From Actinocorallia populi (lineage in GTDB: Bacteria > Actinomycetota > Actinomycetes > Streptosporangiales > Streptosporangiaceae): a stretch of DNA of 64,000 nt. Shown here piece after piece: positions 53,680 to 64,000 of the stretch (its first letter is position 1; every line of letters begins with the position of its first letter). Under the pieces are notes generated by a model. The model had not been told where the DNA came from, did not search any database, and was given only the letters and a program-made list of their open reading frames with translations. The translations under genes were made by a program, and so were the position numbers. Location of the stretch: NCBI RefSeq assembly GCF_002995495.1, contig NZ_PVZV01000003.1, positions 620,001-684,000 on the forward strand. The letters are read 5' to 3'.

Positions 53680-54078
53680 ATGATGCAGGACGACGCGTGG
53701 ATGCTCGCCGAGGTCACCGGCGTTCCGAACGTGCGGCACGCGATGGTGCTCAGCGCCGACGGCCTGGTGAAGGTCGCCTCCGCGAACCTGCCGCGGGACG
53801 AGGCCGACCGGCTGGCCGCCGCGTGCGCCGGGCTCCACTCGCTGGGGCGGGGCCTGGCGGGCCGGTACGGCAGCGGCACCGGCGAGGTCCGGCAGGTCGT
53901 CGTGGAGATCGACGGCGGGTTCGTGTTCCTGCGCGCGGCGGGACGCGGCTCGCAACTGGCGGTCGTCACCACCGCGGGCGTGGACCCGGCGCTGATCTCC
54001 CAGCAGATGGCCGTGCAGGTGCGCAAGATCGGGGAGAGCAACCTGGCCACGCCCCCGCGGGGGGACCTCGGTCCGTGA
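53680..54078 (+). CDS. cvnB: Roadblock/LC7-domain protein (CvnB)
   Basis: A 132-residue roadblock/LC7 protein: AEVTGVPNVRHAMVLSADGLVKVASANLPRDEADRLAAACAGLHSL, then VVVEIDGGFVFLRAAGRGSQLAVV. The family serves as a GTPase-activating or dimer partner of Mgl-type GTPases. It starts directly after the cvnA stop and overlaps cvnC. Confidence 0.93.
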   Translation: MMQDDAWMLAEVTGVPNVRHAMVLSADGLVKVASANLPRDEADRLAAACAGLHSLGRGLAGRYGSGTGEVRQVVVEIDGGFVFLRAAGRGSQLAVVTTAGVDPALISQQMAVQVRKIGESNLATPPRGDLGP

Positions 54079-54428
54079 CCGAAGACCACTACCGCGACCA
54101 GCCGCTGCGCCCGTACGTGCTCACCTCGGGCCGGGCTCAGCCGAGCCGCAACTGGATCGGGGTGGACACCCTTCTGATCGCCGCGCCCGGCGCGGAACCG
54201 CTGCCGGTGACCGCCAGCCGCCAGGAGATCGCCCTGCTGAGGATGTGCTCCGGGTTGTTGTCGGTCGCCGAGGCCGCCGCGCACCTGGCGCTGCCCGTCA
54301 GCGTGGTGAAGGTCCTGGCGTCCGACCTGATGGACTCCGGCCGGCTGCAGACCCGTTCGCGCGCCGCCATGGCACCGGATCTGGCGCTGTTGGAGGAGGT
54401 GCTGAGTGGACTCCGCGACCTCCACTGA
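54075..54428 (+). CDS. cvnC: DUF742 protein (CvnC)
   Basis: A 117-residue DUF742 protein with the pattern RPYVLTSGRAQPSRNWIGVDTLLIA and a winged-helix-like end (LSVAEAAAHLALPVSVVKVLASDLMDSGRL). The GTG start overlaps the cvnB stop (GTGA), and its end overlaps cvnD by 23 bases. It is the constant third member of conservons. Confidence 0.93.
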   Translation: MTEDHYRDQPLRPYVLTSGRAQPSRNWIGVDTLLIAAPGAEPLPVTASRQEIALLRMCSGLLSVAEAAAHLALPVSVVKVLASDLMDSGRLQTRSRAAMAPDLALLEEVLSGLRDLH

Positions 54429-55014
54429 CCACCGCTACCTGCCGGAGACCGTCCAACGTTCGGTGAAGATCCTCGTCCTGGGCGGCTTCGGCGTCGGCAA
54501 GACCACGCTGATCGGCTCGGTCAGCGAGATCGAACCGCTGTCCACCGAGGAGGTCATGAGCGACGCCAGCACCGGCGTGGACGACCTGACGGGGGTCGGC
54601 CGCAAGACCCACACCACGGTCGCGCTCGACTTCGGGCGGATCACCCTCCGCCGGCGGATCGTCCTCTACCTGTACGGGGCGCCCGGCCAGCGGCGGTTCT
54701 GGGACCTGTGGGAGGGCCTGGCCGAAGGCGCCCTCGGAGTGCTGGTCCTGGTCGACACCCGGCGGCTGGAAGGCGCCTTCGACGTGCTCGACCAGCTGGA
54801 GCACATGCCGGGGCTGCCGTTCGCCGTCGCCGTCAACCACTTCCCCGACTCGCGCGCCCACCCCGTCGCGGAGCTGCGCGAGGCGCTCGACCTTCCCGCG
54901 CACGTCCCCGTCATCGACTGCGTCGCCCCGGACCGCGTCACGTCACTGGCGGCCCTGACCACTCTCACCGACCATGCGATGCGCGTGCTCGCCACGCGGG
55001 AGGGACGTTCGTGA
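54406..55014 (+). CDS. cvnD: Conservon small GTPase (CvnD)
   Basis: A 202-residue Ras-like ATP/GTP-binding protein. The P-loop is GGFGVGKTT, the switch region is in DDLTGVGRKTHTTVALDFGRI, the G3-like motif is YGAPGQRRFWDLW, and the G4-like NHFP segment replaces NKxD, as in other CvnD proteins. It overlaps cvnC and the P450 gene. In the S. coelicolor model it forms a membrane complex with CvnA-C that resembles eukaryotic G-protein signalling. Confidence 0.93.
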   Translation: MDSATSTDHRYLPETVQRSVKILVLGGFGVGKTTLIGSVSEIEPLSTEEVMSDASTGVDDLTGVGRKTHTTVALDFGRITLRRRIVLYLYGAPGQRRFWDLWEGLAEGALGVLVLVDTRRLEGAFDVLDQLEHMPGLPFAVAVNHFPDSRAHPVAELREALDLPAHVPVIDCVAPDRVTSLAALTTLTDHAMRVLATREGRS

Positions 55015-56240
55015 CCCTTTCCCTGTCCGAGACCACGATGACCGCCGACCCGGCGGCGGTGTTCGCGCGGCTGCGCGCCGAACAGGGCCACGTCGCGTGG
55101 GTGGAGCTGGAGCCGGGCGTCGGCGCGTGGCTGGTGATGGGCTACGACGAGGTCCTCACCATCGCCCGGCGGGAGCGGCTGTACTCCAGGGACGCCCGCA
55201 ACTGGCGGCTGCTGCGGGACGGAACCGTGCCGCCGGACTCGCCGCTCGGTCCGATGATGTTCTTCCGCGACAACGTCATCGGCTACGACGGTGCCGCGCA
55301 CGGCCGGTTGCGCCGCCCGCTGGACGCCGCGGTCGGCTCCATCGACCAGCGGCGGATGCGCCGCTCCGTCGAGCGGATCTGCGGCCTGCTCATCGGCGAC
55401 TTCGCCGTGCGGGGACGCGCCGATCTCGTCGCCGACTACGCGGTGATCGTCCCGATGCTGGCCATCGCCGACCTGTTCGGCCTGGACACCATGCGCGGGC
55501 ACGAGCTGCTCGTGGCGATGCAGGCCCTGTTCGGGTCCGCCGAGGACGCCCAGGACGGCAACCGCCGCTTCGAGGAACTGCTCGGCGAGGCGATGGCCGA
55601 CCGGAGGCGCGCTCCGGCGGACGACCTGACCACCGCGCTGCTGCACCACCCCGACCTGCGCGGCGACTCCGAGGTGCTGCAGTCGATGGTGGTGATGGTC
55701 TCGGCCGGCTACCACACCACCATCTCCTGGATCGCCCAGTCGTTGCGGCTGATGCTCACCGACCCGCGGTTCGCCGCCAGGGTCCGCGGCGGGCGGCTCG
55801 GCGTCGACGAGGCGCTCGACGAGGTGCTGTGGCGGGACCCGCCGATGTGCAACATGCCGGCCCGGTACGCGCTGCGCGACACCGAGCTGGGCGGGCGGCC
55901 GATCCGGCGGGGCGACGCGCTCGTCCTCGGCCTGGCCGCCGCCAACCACGACCCGCGCGTCCACGGCGGTGCCGCGGGCGGCGCACCGGGCGCGGAGCCC
56001 GGCAACCGGTCCCACCTGGCCTGGTCGGCGGGCCCGCACTCGTGTCCGGGCCGCGTCCCCGCCCGGCTGATCACCCGCACCGCCGTCGAGACCGTCCTGC
56101 ACCGGCTGCCGGGGCTCTGCCTGACCGTCCCGGCGGACGGGATCCCGCTCGCGCCGTCGCCGTGGACCCGCTGCCCGGCCTCGCTGCCCGTCTCCTTCCC
56201 GACCCCTGACGCACCGCCGGAGGTAACCCATGACCGCTGA
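55011..56240 (+). CDS. Cytochrome P450, CYP157-like, without ExxR arginine
   Basis: A 409-residue P450. Heme ligand Cys345 is in WSAGPHSCPG; the I-helix segment is VSAGYHTTISW. The K-helix, normally ExxR, reads EVLW (Glu271, Trp274). The arginine is replaced by Trp, and an Arg follows one position later. CYP157 enzymes of streptomycete conservons show the same loss, so the assignment to a CYP157-like subfamily is likely. The GTG start overlaps the cvnD stop (GTGA). Catalytic activity is uncertain. It is coupled to the next P450. Confidence 0.9.
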   Translation: MTLSLSETTMTADPAAVFARLRAEQGHVAWVELEPGVGAWLVMGYDEVLTIARRERLYSRDARNWRLLRDGTVPPDSPLGPMMFFRDNVIGYDGAAHGRLRRPLDAAVGSIDQRRMRRSVERICGLLIGDFAVRGRADLVADYAVIVPMLAIADLFGLDTMRGHELLVAMQALFGSAEDAQDGNRRFEELLGEAMADRRRAPADDLTTALLHHPDLRGDSEVLQSMVVMVSAGYHTTISWIAQSLRLMLTDPRFAARVRGGRLGVDEALDEVLWRDPPMCNMPARYALRDTELGGRPIRRGDALVLGLAAANHDPRVHGGAAGGAPGAEPGNRSHLAWSAGPHSCPGRVPARLITRTAVETVLHRLPGLCLTVPADGIPLAPSPWTRCPASLPVSFPTPDAPPEVTHDR

Positions 56241-57450
56241 GATCCCCGTCGTCGTCCTCGACCCGACCGGCGCCGACCACCACGGGGAGGCCGCCCGGAT
56301 GCGGGAGCTCGGCCCCGTCGTGCGGATCGTGCTGCCCGGGGACGTGCCCGCCTGGGCCGTCACCCGCCACGACCTCGTCGCCGACCTGGTGAAGAACCCG
56401 CTGGTCAGCAAGGACTGGCGGAGGTGGAACGAGATCAGGCAGGGCCGCATCCCCGAGGGCTGGCCGCTGATCGGCATGGTCGCGGTCACCAACATGGTCA
56501 CCGCCGACGGGGCCGAGCACCACCGGCTGCGGCGGCTGGTCACCCAGACCCTCACCCCCGCCCGGGTGCAGGCGCTGGCGCCCCGGGTCACCGAGCTCGT
56601 CGCCGAGCTGCTGGACCGGCTGCCCGAGCACGCCGACGAGCACGGCGTGGTGGACGTGCGGACGCACTTCGCCGTCGAGGTCCCGATGCAGGTGATCTGC
56701 GAGCTGACCGGGGTGCCCGCCGAACGGCGCGCCAGGCTGCGGGAGCTCGTCGACAGCATCTTCCGCACCACGACGCCGCCGGAGGAGGTCGTCCAGGTGC
56801 AGACGGACATCTTCCGGCTGCTGGGCGACCTGATCGCGCTGCGCACCGCCGAGCCCGGCGACGACCTCACCAGCGCGCTGATCGCCGCCCGCGCCGCCGA
56901 CCCCGAGGCGCTGAGCGACGAGGAGCTCGCCGGGACGTTGTGGCTGATGCTCGCCGCCGGGCACGAGACCACCCTCAACCTGATCACCAACGCGATCCGG
57001 GCCCTGCTCACCCACCCCGTCCAGCTGGCCTTCGTCGAGCACGGCGAGGCCTCCTGGGAGGACGTGGTCGAGGAGACCCTGCGCTGGGACGCCCCGATCG
57101 GCAACTTCATGGCCCGCTACCCGCTGGAGGACCTGACCGTCGAGGGCGTCACGATCCCCGCCGGGGACGCCGTCCTGGCCCCCTACAGCGGGGTCGGGCG
57201 GGACGAGGCGCAGCACGGCGCCGACGCCGCGGTCTTCGACCTCACCCGCACCCGGGCCAGGAGCCTGGCGTTCGGCGGCGGCCCGCACCTGTGCCTGGGC
57301 GCCCCCCTGGCCCGGATGGAGACGCGGATCGCGCTGGAGGCCCTGTTCGCCCGCCACCCCGGGCTCGCTCTCGCCGTTCCGGCGCAGAAGCTGACGCCGG
57401 TGGAGTCGTTCTTCTCCAACGGTCCGCAGACCCTGCCCGTCGTCCTCTGA
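56230..57450 (+). CDS. Cytochrome P450, CYP154-like conservon partner
   Basis: A 406-residue P450 with intact features: AAGHETT (I-helix), EETLR (ExxR; Glu282, Arg285) and FGGGPHLCLG (heme Cys355). It overlaps the upstream P450 gene by 11 bases. CYP154-CYP157 pairs occur in several S. coelicolor conservons, and this pair looks the same. It is probably the catalytic monooxygenase of the locus; the substrate is unknown. Confidence 0.92.
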   Translation: MTAEIPVVVLDPTGADHHGEAARMRELGPVVRIVLPGDVPAWAVTRHDLVADLVKNPLVSKDWRRWNEIRQGRIPEGWPLIGMVAVTNMVTADGAEHHRLRRLVTQTLTPARVQALAPRVTELVAELLDRLPEHADEHGVVDVRTHFAVEVPMQVICELTGVPAERRARLRELVDSIFRTTTPPEEVVQVQTDIFRLLGDLIALRTAEPGDDLTSALIAARAADPEALSDEELAGTLWLMLAAGHETTLNLITNAIRALLTHPVQLAFVEHGEASWEDVVEETLRWDAPIGNFMARYPLEDLTVEGVTIPAGDAVLAPYSGVGRDEAQHGADAAVFDLTRTRARSLAFGGGPHLCLGAPLARMETRIALEALFARHPGLALAVPAQKLTPVESFFSNGPQTLPVVL

Positions 57451-57467
57451 TCCGCCCCTGACCGGTG

Positions 57468-57499
57468 CATGACCCGTTGGAGGTTACCGGCGGGTCATG
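57468..57499. promoter_or_regulatory. Inverted repeat at the aidB-like promoter
   Basis: CATGACCCG-N14-CGGGTCATG, a perfect 9-bp dyad that ends 13 bases before the start of the acyl-CoA dehydrogenase. Its placement suggests an operator for repression. The convergent AraC gene downstream is one possible regulator. Confidence 0.5.
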
Positions 57500-57512
57500 T
57501 ACCGTTCGGGAC

Positions 57513-59120
57513 ATGACGCACGAGGTGTTCAACCAGGTTCCCCCGCTGGTCGACCACGACCTGGCCGACGACCCCGCCCTGCTGGACGGCCTGCACCGCG
57601 AGGGCGCGGGCTGGGCGGCCGAGGAGCTGCACGCCCTGGGGCGGCTCGCCGGCACGTCCGAGGCGCAGGAGCACGGGCGGCTGGCCAACGAGTACCCGCC
57701 GGTGCTGCGCACCCACGACCGGTACGGGCACCGCGTCGACGAGGTGGAGTTCCACCCGTCCTGGCACCACCTGATGCGCACCGCGGTCGAGCACGGGCTG
57801 CACGGGCGCCCCTGGCGCGACCCGCGGCCGGGCGCGCACGTCGCGCGGGCCGCGAAGTTCTACACCTGGCGGGTGGACGCCGGGCACGGCTGCCCGGTCT
57901 CGATGACGTACGCGTCCGTCCCGGCCCTGCGGCAGCAGCCCGACCTGGCGGCGAGGTACGAGCCGCTGCTGACGTCCGAGGAGTACGACTTCGGGCTGCG
58001 TGCCCCGCTGGGCAAGCGCGGCCTGATCGCGGGCATGTCGATGACGGAGAAGCAGGGCGGCTCCGACGTCCGCGCCAACACCACGAGCGCCGCGCCCCGG
58101 CCGGACGGCACGTACCTGCTCGTCGGGCACAAGTGGTTCACCTCCGCGCCGATGTCGGACGTGTTCCTCACCCTGGCGCAGGCTCCCGGCGGCCTGACCT
58201 GCTTCCTCGTCCCCCGCGTCCTGCCCGACGGCACGCTCAACCCGCTGCAGATCATGCGGCTGAAGGACAAGCTCGGCAACAGGTCCAACGCCTCGTCCGA
58301 GATCGAGTACCACGGCGCCCACGCCTGGCGCGTCGGCGACGAGGGCCGCGGCGTGCGCACCATCATCGAGATGGTCAACATGACGCGCCTGGACTGCCTC
58401 ATCGGCGCCGCCGCCGGCATGCGGCAGGGCGTGACGGTCGCCGCCCACCACGCCGCGCACCGCACGACGTTCGGCAGGACCCTGAACGAGCACCCGCTGA
58501 TGCAGAACGTGCTGGCCGACCTCGCCGTGGAGTCCGAGGCCGCCACGGCCCTCATGATGCGCCTGGCCGGGGCCGTCGACCGCGGTGAGACGGAGTTCAA
58601 GCGCCTGTCCCTAGCCGTCGGCAAGTACTGGGTCACCAAGCGCTGGCCGTCGCACGCCGCCGAGTCCCTGGAGTGCCTGGGCGGCAACGGCTATGCCGAG
58701 GACTCCGGCATGCCCCGCCTCTTTCGCGAGTCCCCCCTCAACTCCATCTGGGAGGGCTCCGGCAACGTCGCCGCCCTGGACGTCCTGCGCGCCATGCTGA
58801 AGGAGCCGAACAGCGTCCCCGCCTTCTTCGCGGAGGTCGAGCGGGCCTCCGGCGCCGACTCCCGCCTCGACGCCGCCGTCCGCCAGATCAAGGACTCCCT
58901 CACCGACGCCGCCACCCTCGAGCTGCGCGCCCGCCGCGTCGTCGAACGCCTCGCCCTGGTGCTGCAGGGCTCCCTCCTGGTCCGCCACGGCCACCCCGCC
59001 GTCGCCGACGCCTTCTGCGCCTCCCGCCTCGGCGGCGACTGGGGCGCCGCCTTCGGCACCCTGCCCCCCGGCCTCGACCTCGCCACCATCATCGAGCGCG
59101 CCACCCCGAAGGCCGGCTGA
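57513..59120 (+). CDS. AidB-like acyl-CoA dehydrogenase family protein
   Basis: A 535-residue flavoprotein of the AidB branch of the acyl-CoA dehydrogenase family, longer than typical 380-residue dehydrogenases because of the N-terminal domain (NQVPPLVDHDLADDPALLDGL). The FAD region shows GMSMTEKQGGSDVRANTTSA and GHKWFTSAPMSDVFLTLAQ. In E. coli AidB is induced by alkylation damage and binds DNA through a C-terminal region. Whether this homologue does is unknown; a DNA-alkylation-response label is family inference. Preceded by a 9-bp dyad and the conservon. Confidence 0.88.
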   Translation: MTHEVFNQVPPLVDHDLADDPALLDGLHREGAGWAAEELHALGRLAGTSEAQEHGRLANEYPPVLRTHDRYGHRVDEVEFHPSWHHLMRTAVEHGLHGRPWRDPRPGAHVARAAKFYTWRVDAGHGCPVSMTYASVPALRQQPDLAARYEPLLTSEEYDFGLRAPLGKRGLIAGMSMTEKQGGSDVRANTTSAAPRPDGTYLLVGHKWFTSAPMSDVFLTLAQAPGGLTCFLVPRVLPDGTLNPLQIMRLKDKLGNRSNASSEIEYHGAHAWRVGDEGRGVRTIIEMVNMTRLDCLIGAAAGMRQGVTVAAHHAAHRTTFGRTLNEHPLMQNVLADLAVESEAATALMMRLAGAVDRGETEFKRLSLAVGKYWVTKRWPSHAAESLECLGGNGYAEDSGMPRLFRESPLNSIWEGSGNVAALDVLRAMLKEPNSVPAFFAEVERASGADSRLDAAVRQIKDSLTDAATLELRARRVVERLALVLQGSLLVRHGHPAVADAFCASRLGGDWGAAFGTLPPGLDLATIIERATPKAG

Positions 59121-59129
59121 TCACCGCGG

Positions 59130-59579
<450 letters not shown>

Positions 59580-59616
59580 CTGCCGAATCGTGTCACGGAC
59601 CCGCGGTCTTCGCAGG

Positions 59617-62007
<2,391 letters not shown>

Positions 62008-62180
62008 CGTCTCTCCTTCTCGTCGTCGTTTCGAGGTCGTGGGACACGTCGACCCGGTGCGCCTCGTCGATTCATGCTAAATACGGTTCTGTCCCCGGCG
62101 CTTCTCGATTCCTGCTCGGTCCGGCCGGTGCCAGAATCGGGGTACATGATCCGCTGGAGTTTCTAAGGAGTGTCCGTCTG

Positions 62181-63068
62181 ATGATGGGCCGTACGCATGC
62201 CCTGTCCGGAGCGGCGCTCTTCACGGTGGGAACGATTCCGCTGGGGCTGCCGGGCGACCAGGTGCTGATCGGGGCGGTGGCGTGCGCGGGGGCGGCGGTG
62301 CTGCCCGACATCGACCACCACGGCTCCCACGTCGCGCGGACGTTCGGGCCGCTGACGCGGGGGTTCGCCTGGGGGGTGGGCAAGGTCGCGGGCGGGCACC
62401 GCAACGGGACGCACTCGGCGCTCGGCGTCGGGCTGCTCGCCGCCGTGGTCTTCTTCGCCTCGGCCGTCTACACCCAGGACGAGGTGACGTTCTGGACGGG
62501 TTGCACCATCACCGGCGTGATGCTGGTCGTGGGGCTGCTCATCGGGATGCTCTCCAAGGGGCGCGGCCGGGCTGCCTACCGCAGGCCGTGGCACGGCTTC
62601 CTCGCGATCATGGCCTGCGCGCTGGCCGCCGCCGCGATCGGCGCGGGCACCTACCGGTACGGGCAGGACGCCGGGGTCGTGCTCGTCGGCGCCGTGCTGG
62701 TGCTGGTGCTGGCCGCGGCCATCCGGCCCCTCAACATCAAGGGGATCTGGGACGACCTGGCGCCCATCCCCATCACGTTCGCGCTGCTGTGGTTCCACGT
62801 CGACCTGTCCGTGCTGCCGTACGCGATCGTCGTCGGCGTCGTCATCCACATCTGCGGCGACATGATCACCCGCGGCGGCTGCCCGCTCGGCTGGCCCTGG
62901 TCCCAGACCATGCACGGGCCCAAGTGGTTCCGCACCGGCGACCGGACCGAGAAGCGCCTCGTCTTCCCCGCCCTCTTCGTCGCCCTGTGCGTCTCCTTCG
63001 GGGTGCACGTCTCCCCCTTCATCCTCGAGCACACCGAGAGCCTGCAGGTCACCCTCCCCGGCCGCTGA
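62181..63068 (+). CDS. Membrane-bound metal-dependent hydrolase (YdjM/DUF457 family)
   Basis: A 295-residue integral membrane protein of the DUF457 metal-dependent hydrolase family. Metal-like motifs are MGRTHALSG at the start, PDIDHHGSHVARTFGPLTRG and GGHRNGTHSALG. About six spans follow, then CGDMITRGGCPLGWPWS near the C-terminus. AAGGAG lies upstream of tandem ATGs at 62181 and 62184. It is divergent from the UvrA-like gene. Substrate unknown. Confidence 0.88.
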   Translation: MMGRTHALSGAALFTVGTIPLGLPGDQVLIGAVACAGAAVLPDIDHHGSHVARTFGPLTRGFAWGVGKVAGGHRNGTHSALGVGLLAAVVFFASAVYTQDEVTFWTGCTITGVMLVVGLLIGMLSKGRGRAAYRRPWHGFLAIMACALAAAAIGAGTYRYGQDAGVVLVGAVLVLVLAAAIRPLNIKGIWDDLAPIPITFALLWFHVDLSVLPYAIVVGVVIHICGDMITRGGCPLGWPWSQTMHGPKWFRTGDRTEKRLVFPALFVALCVSFGVHVSPFILEHTESLQVTLPGR

Positions 63069-63200
63069 GCCCTGCGACACCCCCGAAAACACCCCTGACC
63101 TGCCGATACAGGTTTGAAGAGCGGGGTCCGTTGAAAGGATCCCTACTACTTCTCACGATGTTCGGGGGCGGCGGCCCGCGCCGACATACGGGCGGTTGAC

Positions 63201-64000
63201 ATGGCGATCAGTACGTATCCGAACCGGACCGGCGGCGCGGCGGCCGACCCGGTGTGGGCCGCCACCCGGACGGGGCCCGCGCTGCTGGGGGTGGGCACCG
63301 CCGTCCCCGACACCTCCTACACCCAGTCCCGCCTGCTGGAGCTCTTCGGGGTCGAGGACGAGCGGGTGCGGTCGGTCTTCCTCAACAGCGCGATCGACCG
63401 CAGGCACCTGGCCCTGCCCTCGGTCGGCGCGGACGGCAGGCTCCGCGCCGAGAGCCAGGGCGAACTGCTGGCCAAGCACAAGAAGCAGGGCGTCGAGCTG
63501 GGCGTCCGGGCGCTGCAGACCTGCCTGAAGCGCATCGGCGCGTCCGTCGACGAACTCGGCTACCTCGTCTGCGTCTCCACGACCGGACTGCTCACGCCGG
63601 GGTTCAGCGCCCTGCTCATCCGCGAGCTGGGCATCCCCGTGCGGTGCGGGCGGCTCGACGTCGTGGGCATGGGGTGCAACGCCGGGCTCAACGCGCTCAG
63701 CGCCGCCACCGGGTGGGCGTCCGCCAATCCCGGCGGCCTCGCGGTGATGGTGTGCGTCGAGACGTGCTCGGCCGCCTACGTCTTCGACGGGACCATGCGC
63801 TCGTCGGTGGTCAACAGCCTGTTCGGCGACGGCGCCGCCGCCGTCGCGGTCCGCCTCGGCCCGGGGAGCGAGGGACCGCAGGTCCTCAGGTACGCCAGCC
63901 TCATCATCCCCGACGCGATCGACGCGATGCGCTACGACTGGGACGAGACGCACGGCAAGTTCAGCTTCTTCCTCGACCCCCGGATCCCCTACGTGGTCGG
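63201..64000 (+). CDS. dpgA: Type III polyketide synthase, DpgA-like (truncated by window edge)
   Basis: The first 266 residues are present, and the frame continues past the window. The sequence matches DpgA, the type III PKS that makes 3,5-dihydroxyphenylacetyl-CoA from malonyl-CoA: RSVFLNSAIDRRHLALP, ELLAKHKKQGVELGVRALQTCL, the catalytic Cys159 in VVGMGCNAGLNALSA, DGTMRSSVVNSLFGDGAAA, and DAMRYDWDETHGKFSFFLDP. In glycopeptide clusters dpgABCD gives the dihydroxyphenylglycine unit; DpgA homologues also occur in other polyketide pathways. It is not followed here by any visible partner, so its cluster lies beyond the right edge. The ATG at 63201 has a weak ribosome site. Confidence 0.9.
   Translation, partial: MAISTYPNRTGGAAADPVWAATRTGPALLGVGTAVPDTSYTQSRLLELFGVEDERVRSVFLNSAIDRRHLALPSVGADGRLRAESQGELLAKHKKQGVELGVRALQTCLKRIGASVDELGYLVCVSTTGLLTPGFSALLIRELGIPVRCGRLDVVGMGCNAGLNALSAATGWASANPGGLAVMVCVETCSAAYVFDGTMRSSVVNSLFGDGAAAVAVRLGPGSEGPQVLRYASLIIPDAIDAMRYDWDETHGKFSFFLDPRIPYVV

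Noticed and set aside
52309-57450. Conservon as a new signalling system
   Set aside because: The cvnABCD plus CYP157/CYP154-type arrangement is already known from Streptomyces; only the K-helix substitution and coupling are noted.

Overview
The window is very GC-rich, densely coded DNA with many GTG and some TTG starts and frequent 4-bp stop/start overlaps. It carries a WhiB-family gene, a conservon (cvnABCD plus two P450s), a deazaflavin-dependent nitroreductase-like gene and a DtxR-type iron box. Together these point to a filamentous actinomycete chromosome, probably Streptosporangiales (Actinomadura-like). The order is an inference; the phylum is close to certain. I found no tRNA, rRNA, CRISPR array or classical insertion sequence.

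Layout. 1-7 kb: sbcD (cut by the left edge)-sbcC, a nitroreductase-like gene, and lon behind a perfect HAIR/HspR operator. 7-13 kb: a WYL regulator divergent from an epoxide hydrolase, a winged-helix protein, a TetR/SRPBCC pair, an MmcQ/YjbR protein and a degenerate 18-nt tandem repeat. 13-17 kb: a leftward run encoding two small membrane proteins, two GT4 glycosyltransferases and a DUF2334 deacetylase. 17-20 kb: MFS transporter, duplicated DUF1540 protein, SDR, glutathione peroxidase. 20-28 kb: two paralogous ~50-residue membrane proteins, an LCP cell-wall ligase, an ABC exporter and a 1169-residue protein with three AAA+ modules. 28-38 kb: a drug-efflux ABC pair with a divergent TetR regulator, a family-A DNA polymerase, rsgA, SGNH hydrolase, metallophosphoesterase and YccF.

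38-40 kb: a lone large serine recombinase whose C-terminus resembles an IS5-type DUF4096 domain; short direct repeats may mark its insertion. 40-45 kb: diacylglycerol kinase, AGPS-like flavoprotein, TetR and glpD, in the same arrangement as Rv2252-Rv2249c of M. tuberculosis. 45-48 kb: an iron-box-controlled sucrase/ferredoxin-like gene, a WhiB protein, a phosphotriesterase homologue missing several metal ligands, and BrkB. 48-52 kb: an assimilatory sulfur operon (sulfite reductase, zinc ribbon, APS reductase, chelatase) preceded by a short leader peptide ending in a Cys codon. 52-57 kb: the conservon, whose first P450 has the CYP157-like loss of the ExxR arginine. 57-62 kb: an AidB-like acyl-CoA dehydrogenase, an AraC regulator and a short UvrA-like ABC protein. 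62-64 kb: a DUF457 membrane hydrolase, then the start of a DpgA-type type III polyketide synthase cut by the right edge, which suggests that a secondary-metabolite cluster may lie just outside.

The most unusual items are the recombinase-DUF4096 fusion, the triple AAA+ protein with one degenerate module, the paired small membrane proteins, the ligand-depleted phosphotriesterase homologue and the truncated dpgA locus. Several regulators can be paired with candidate operators read directly from the sequence.
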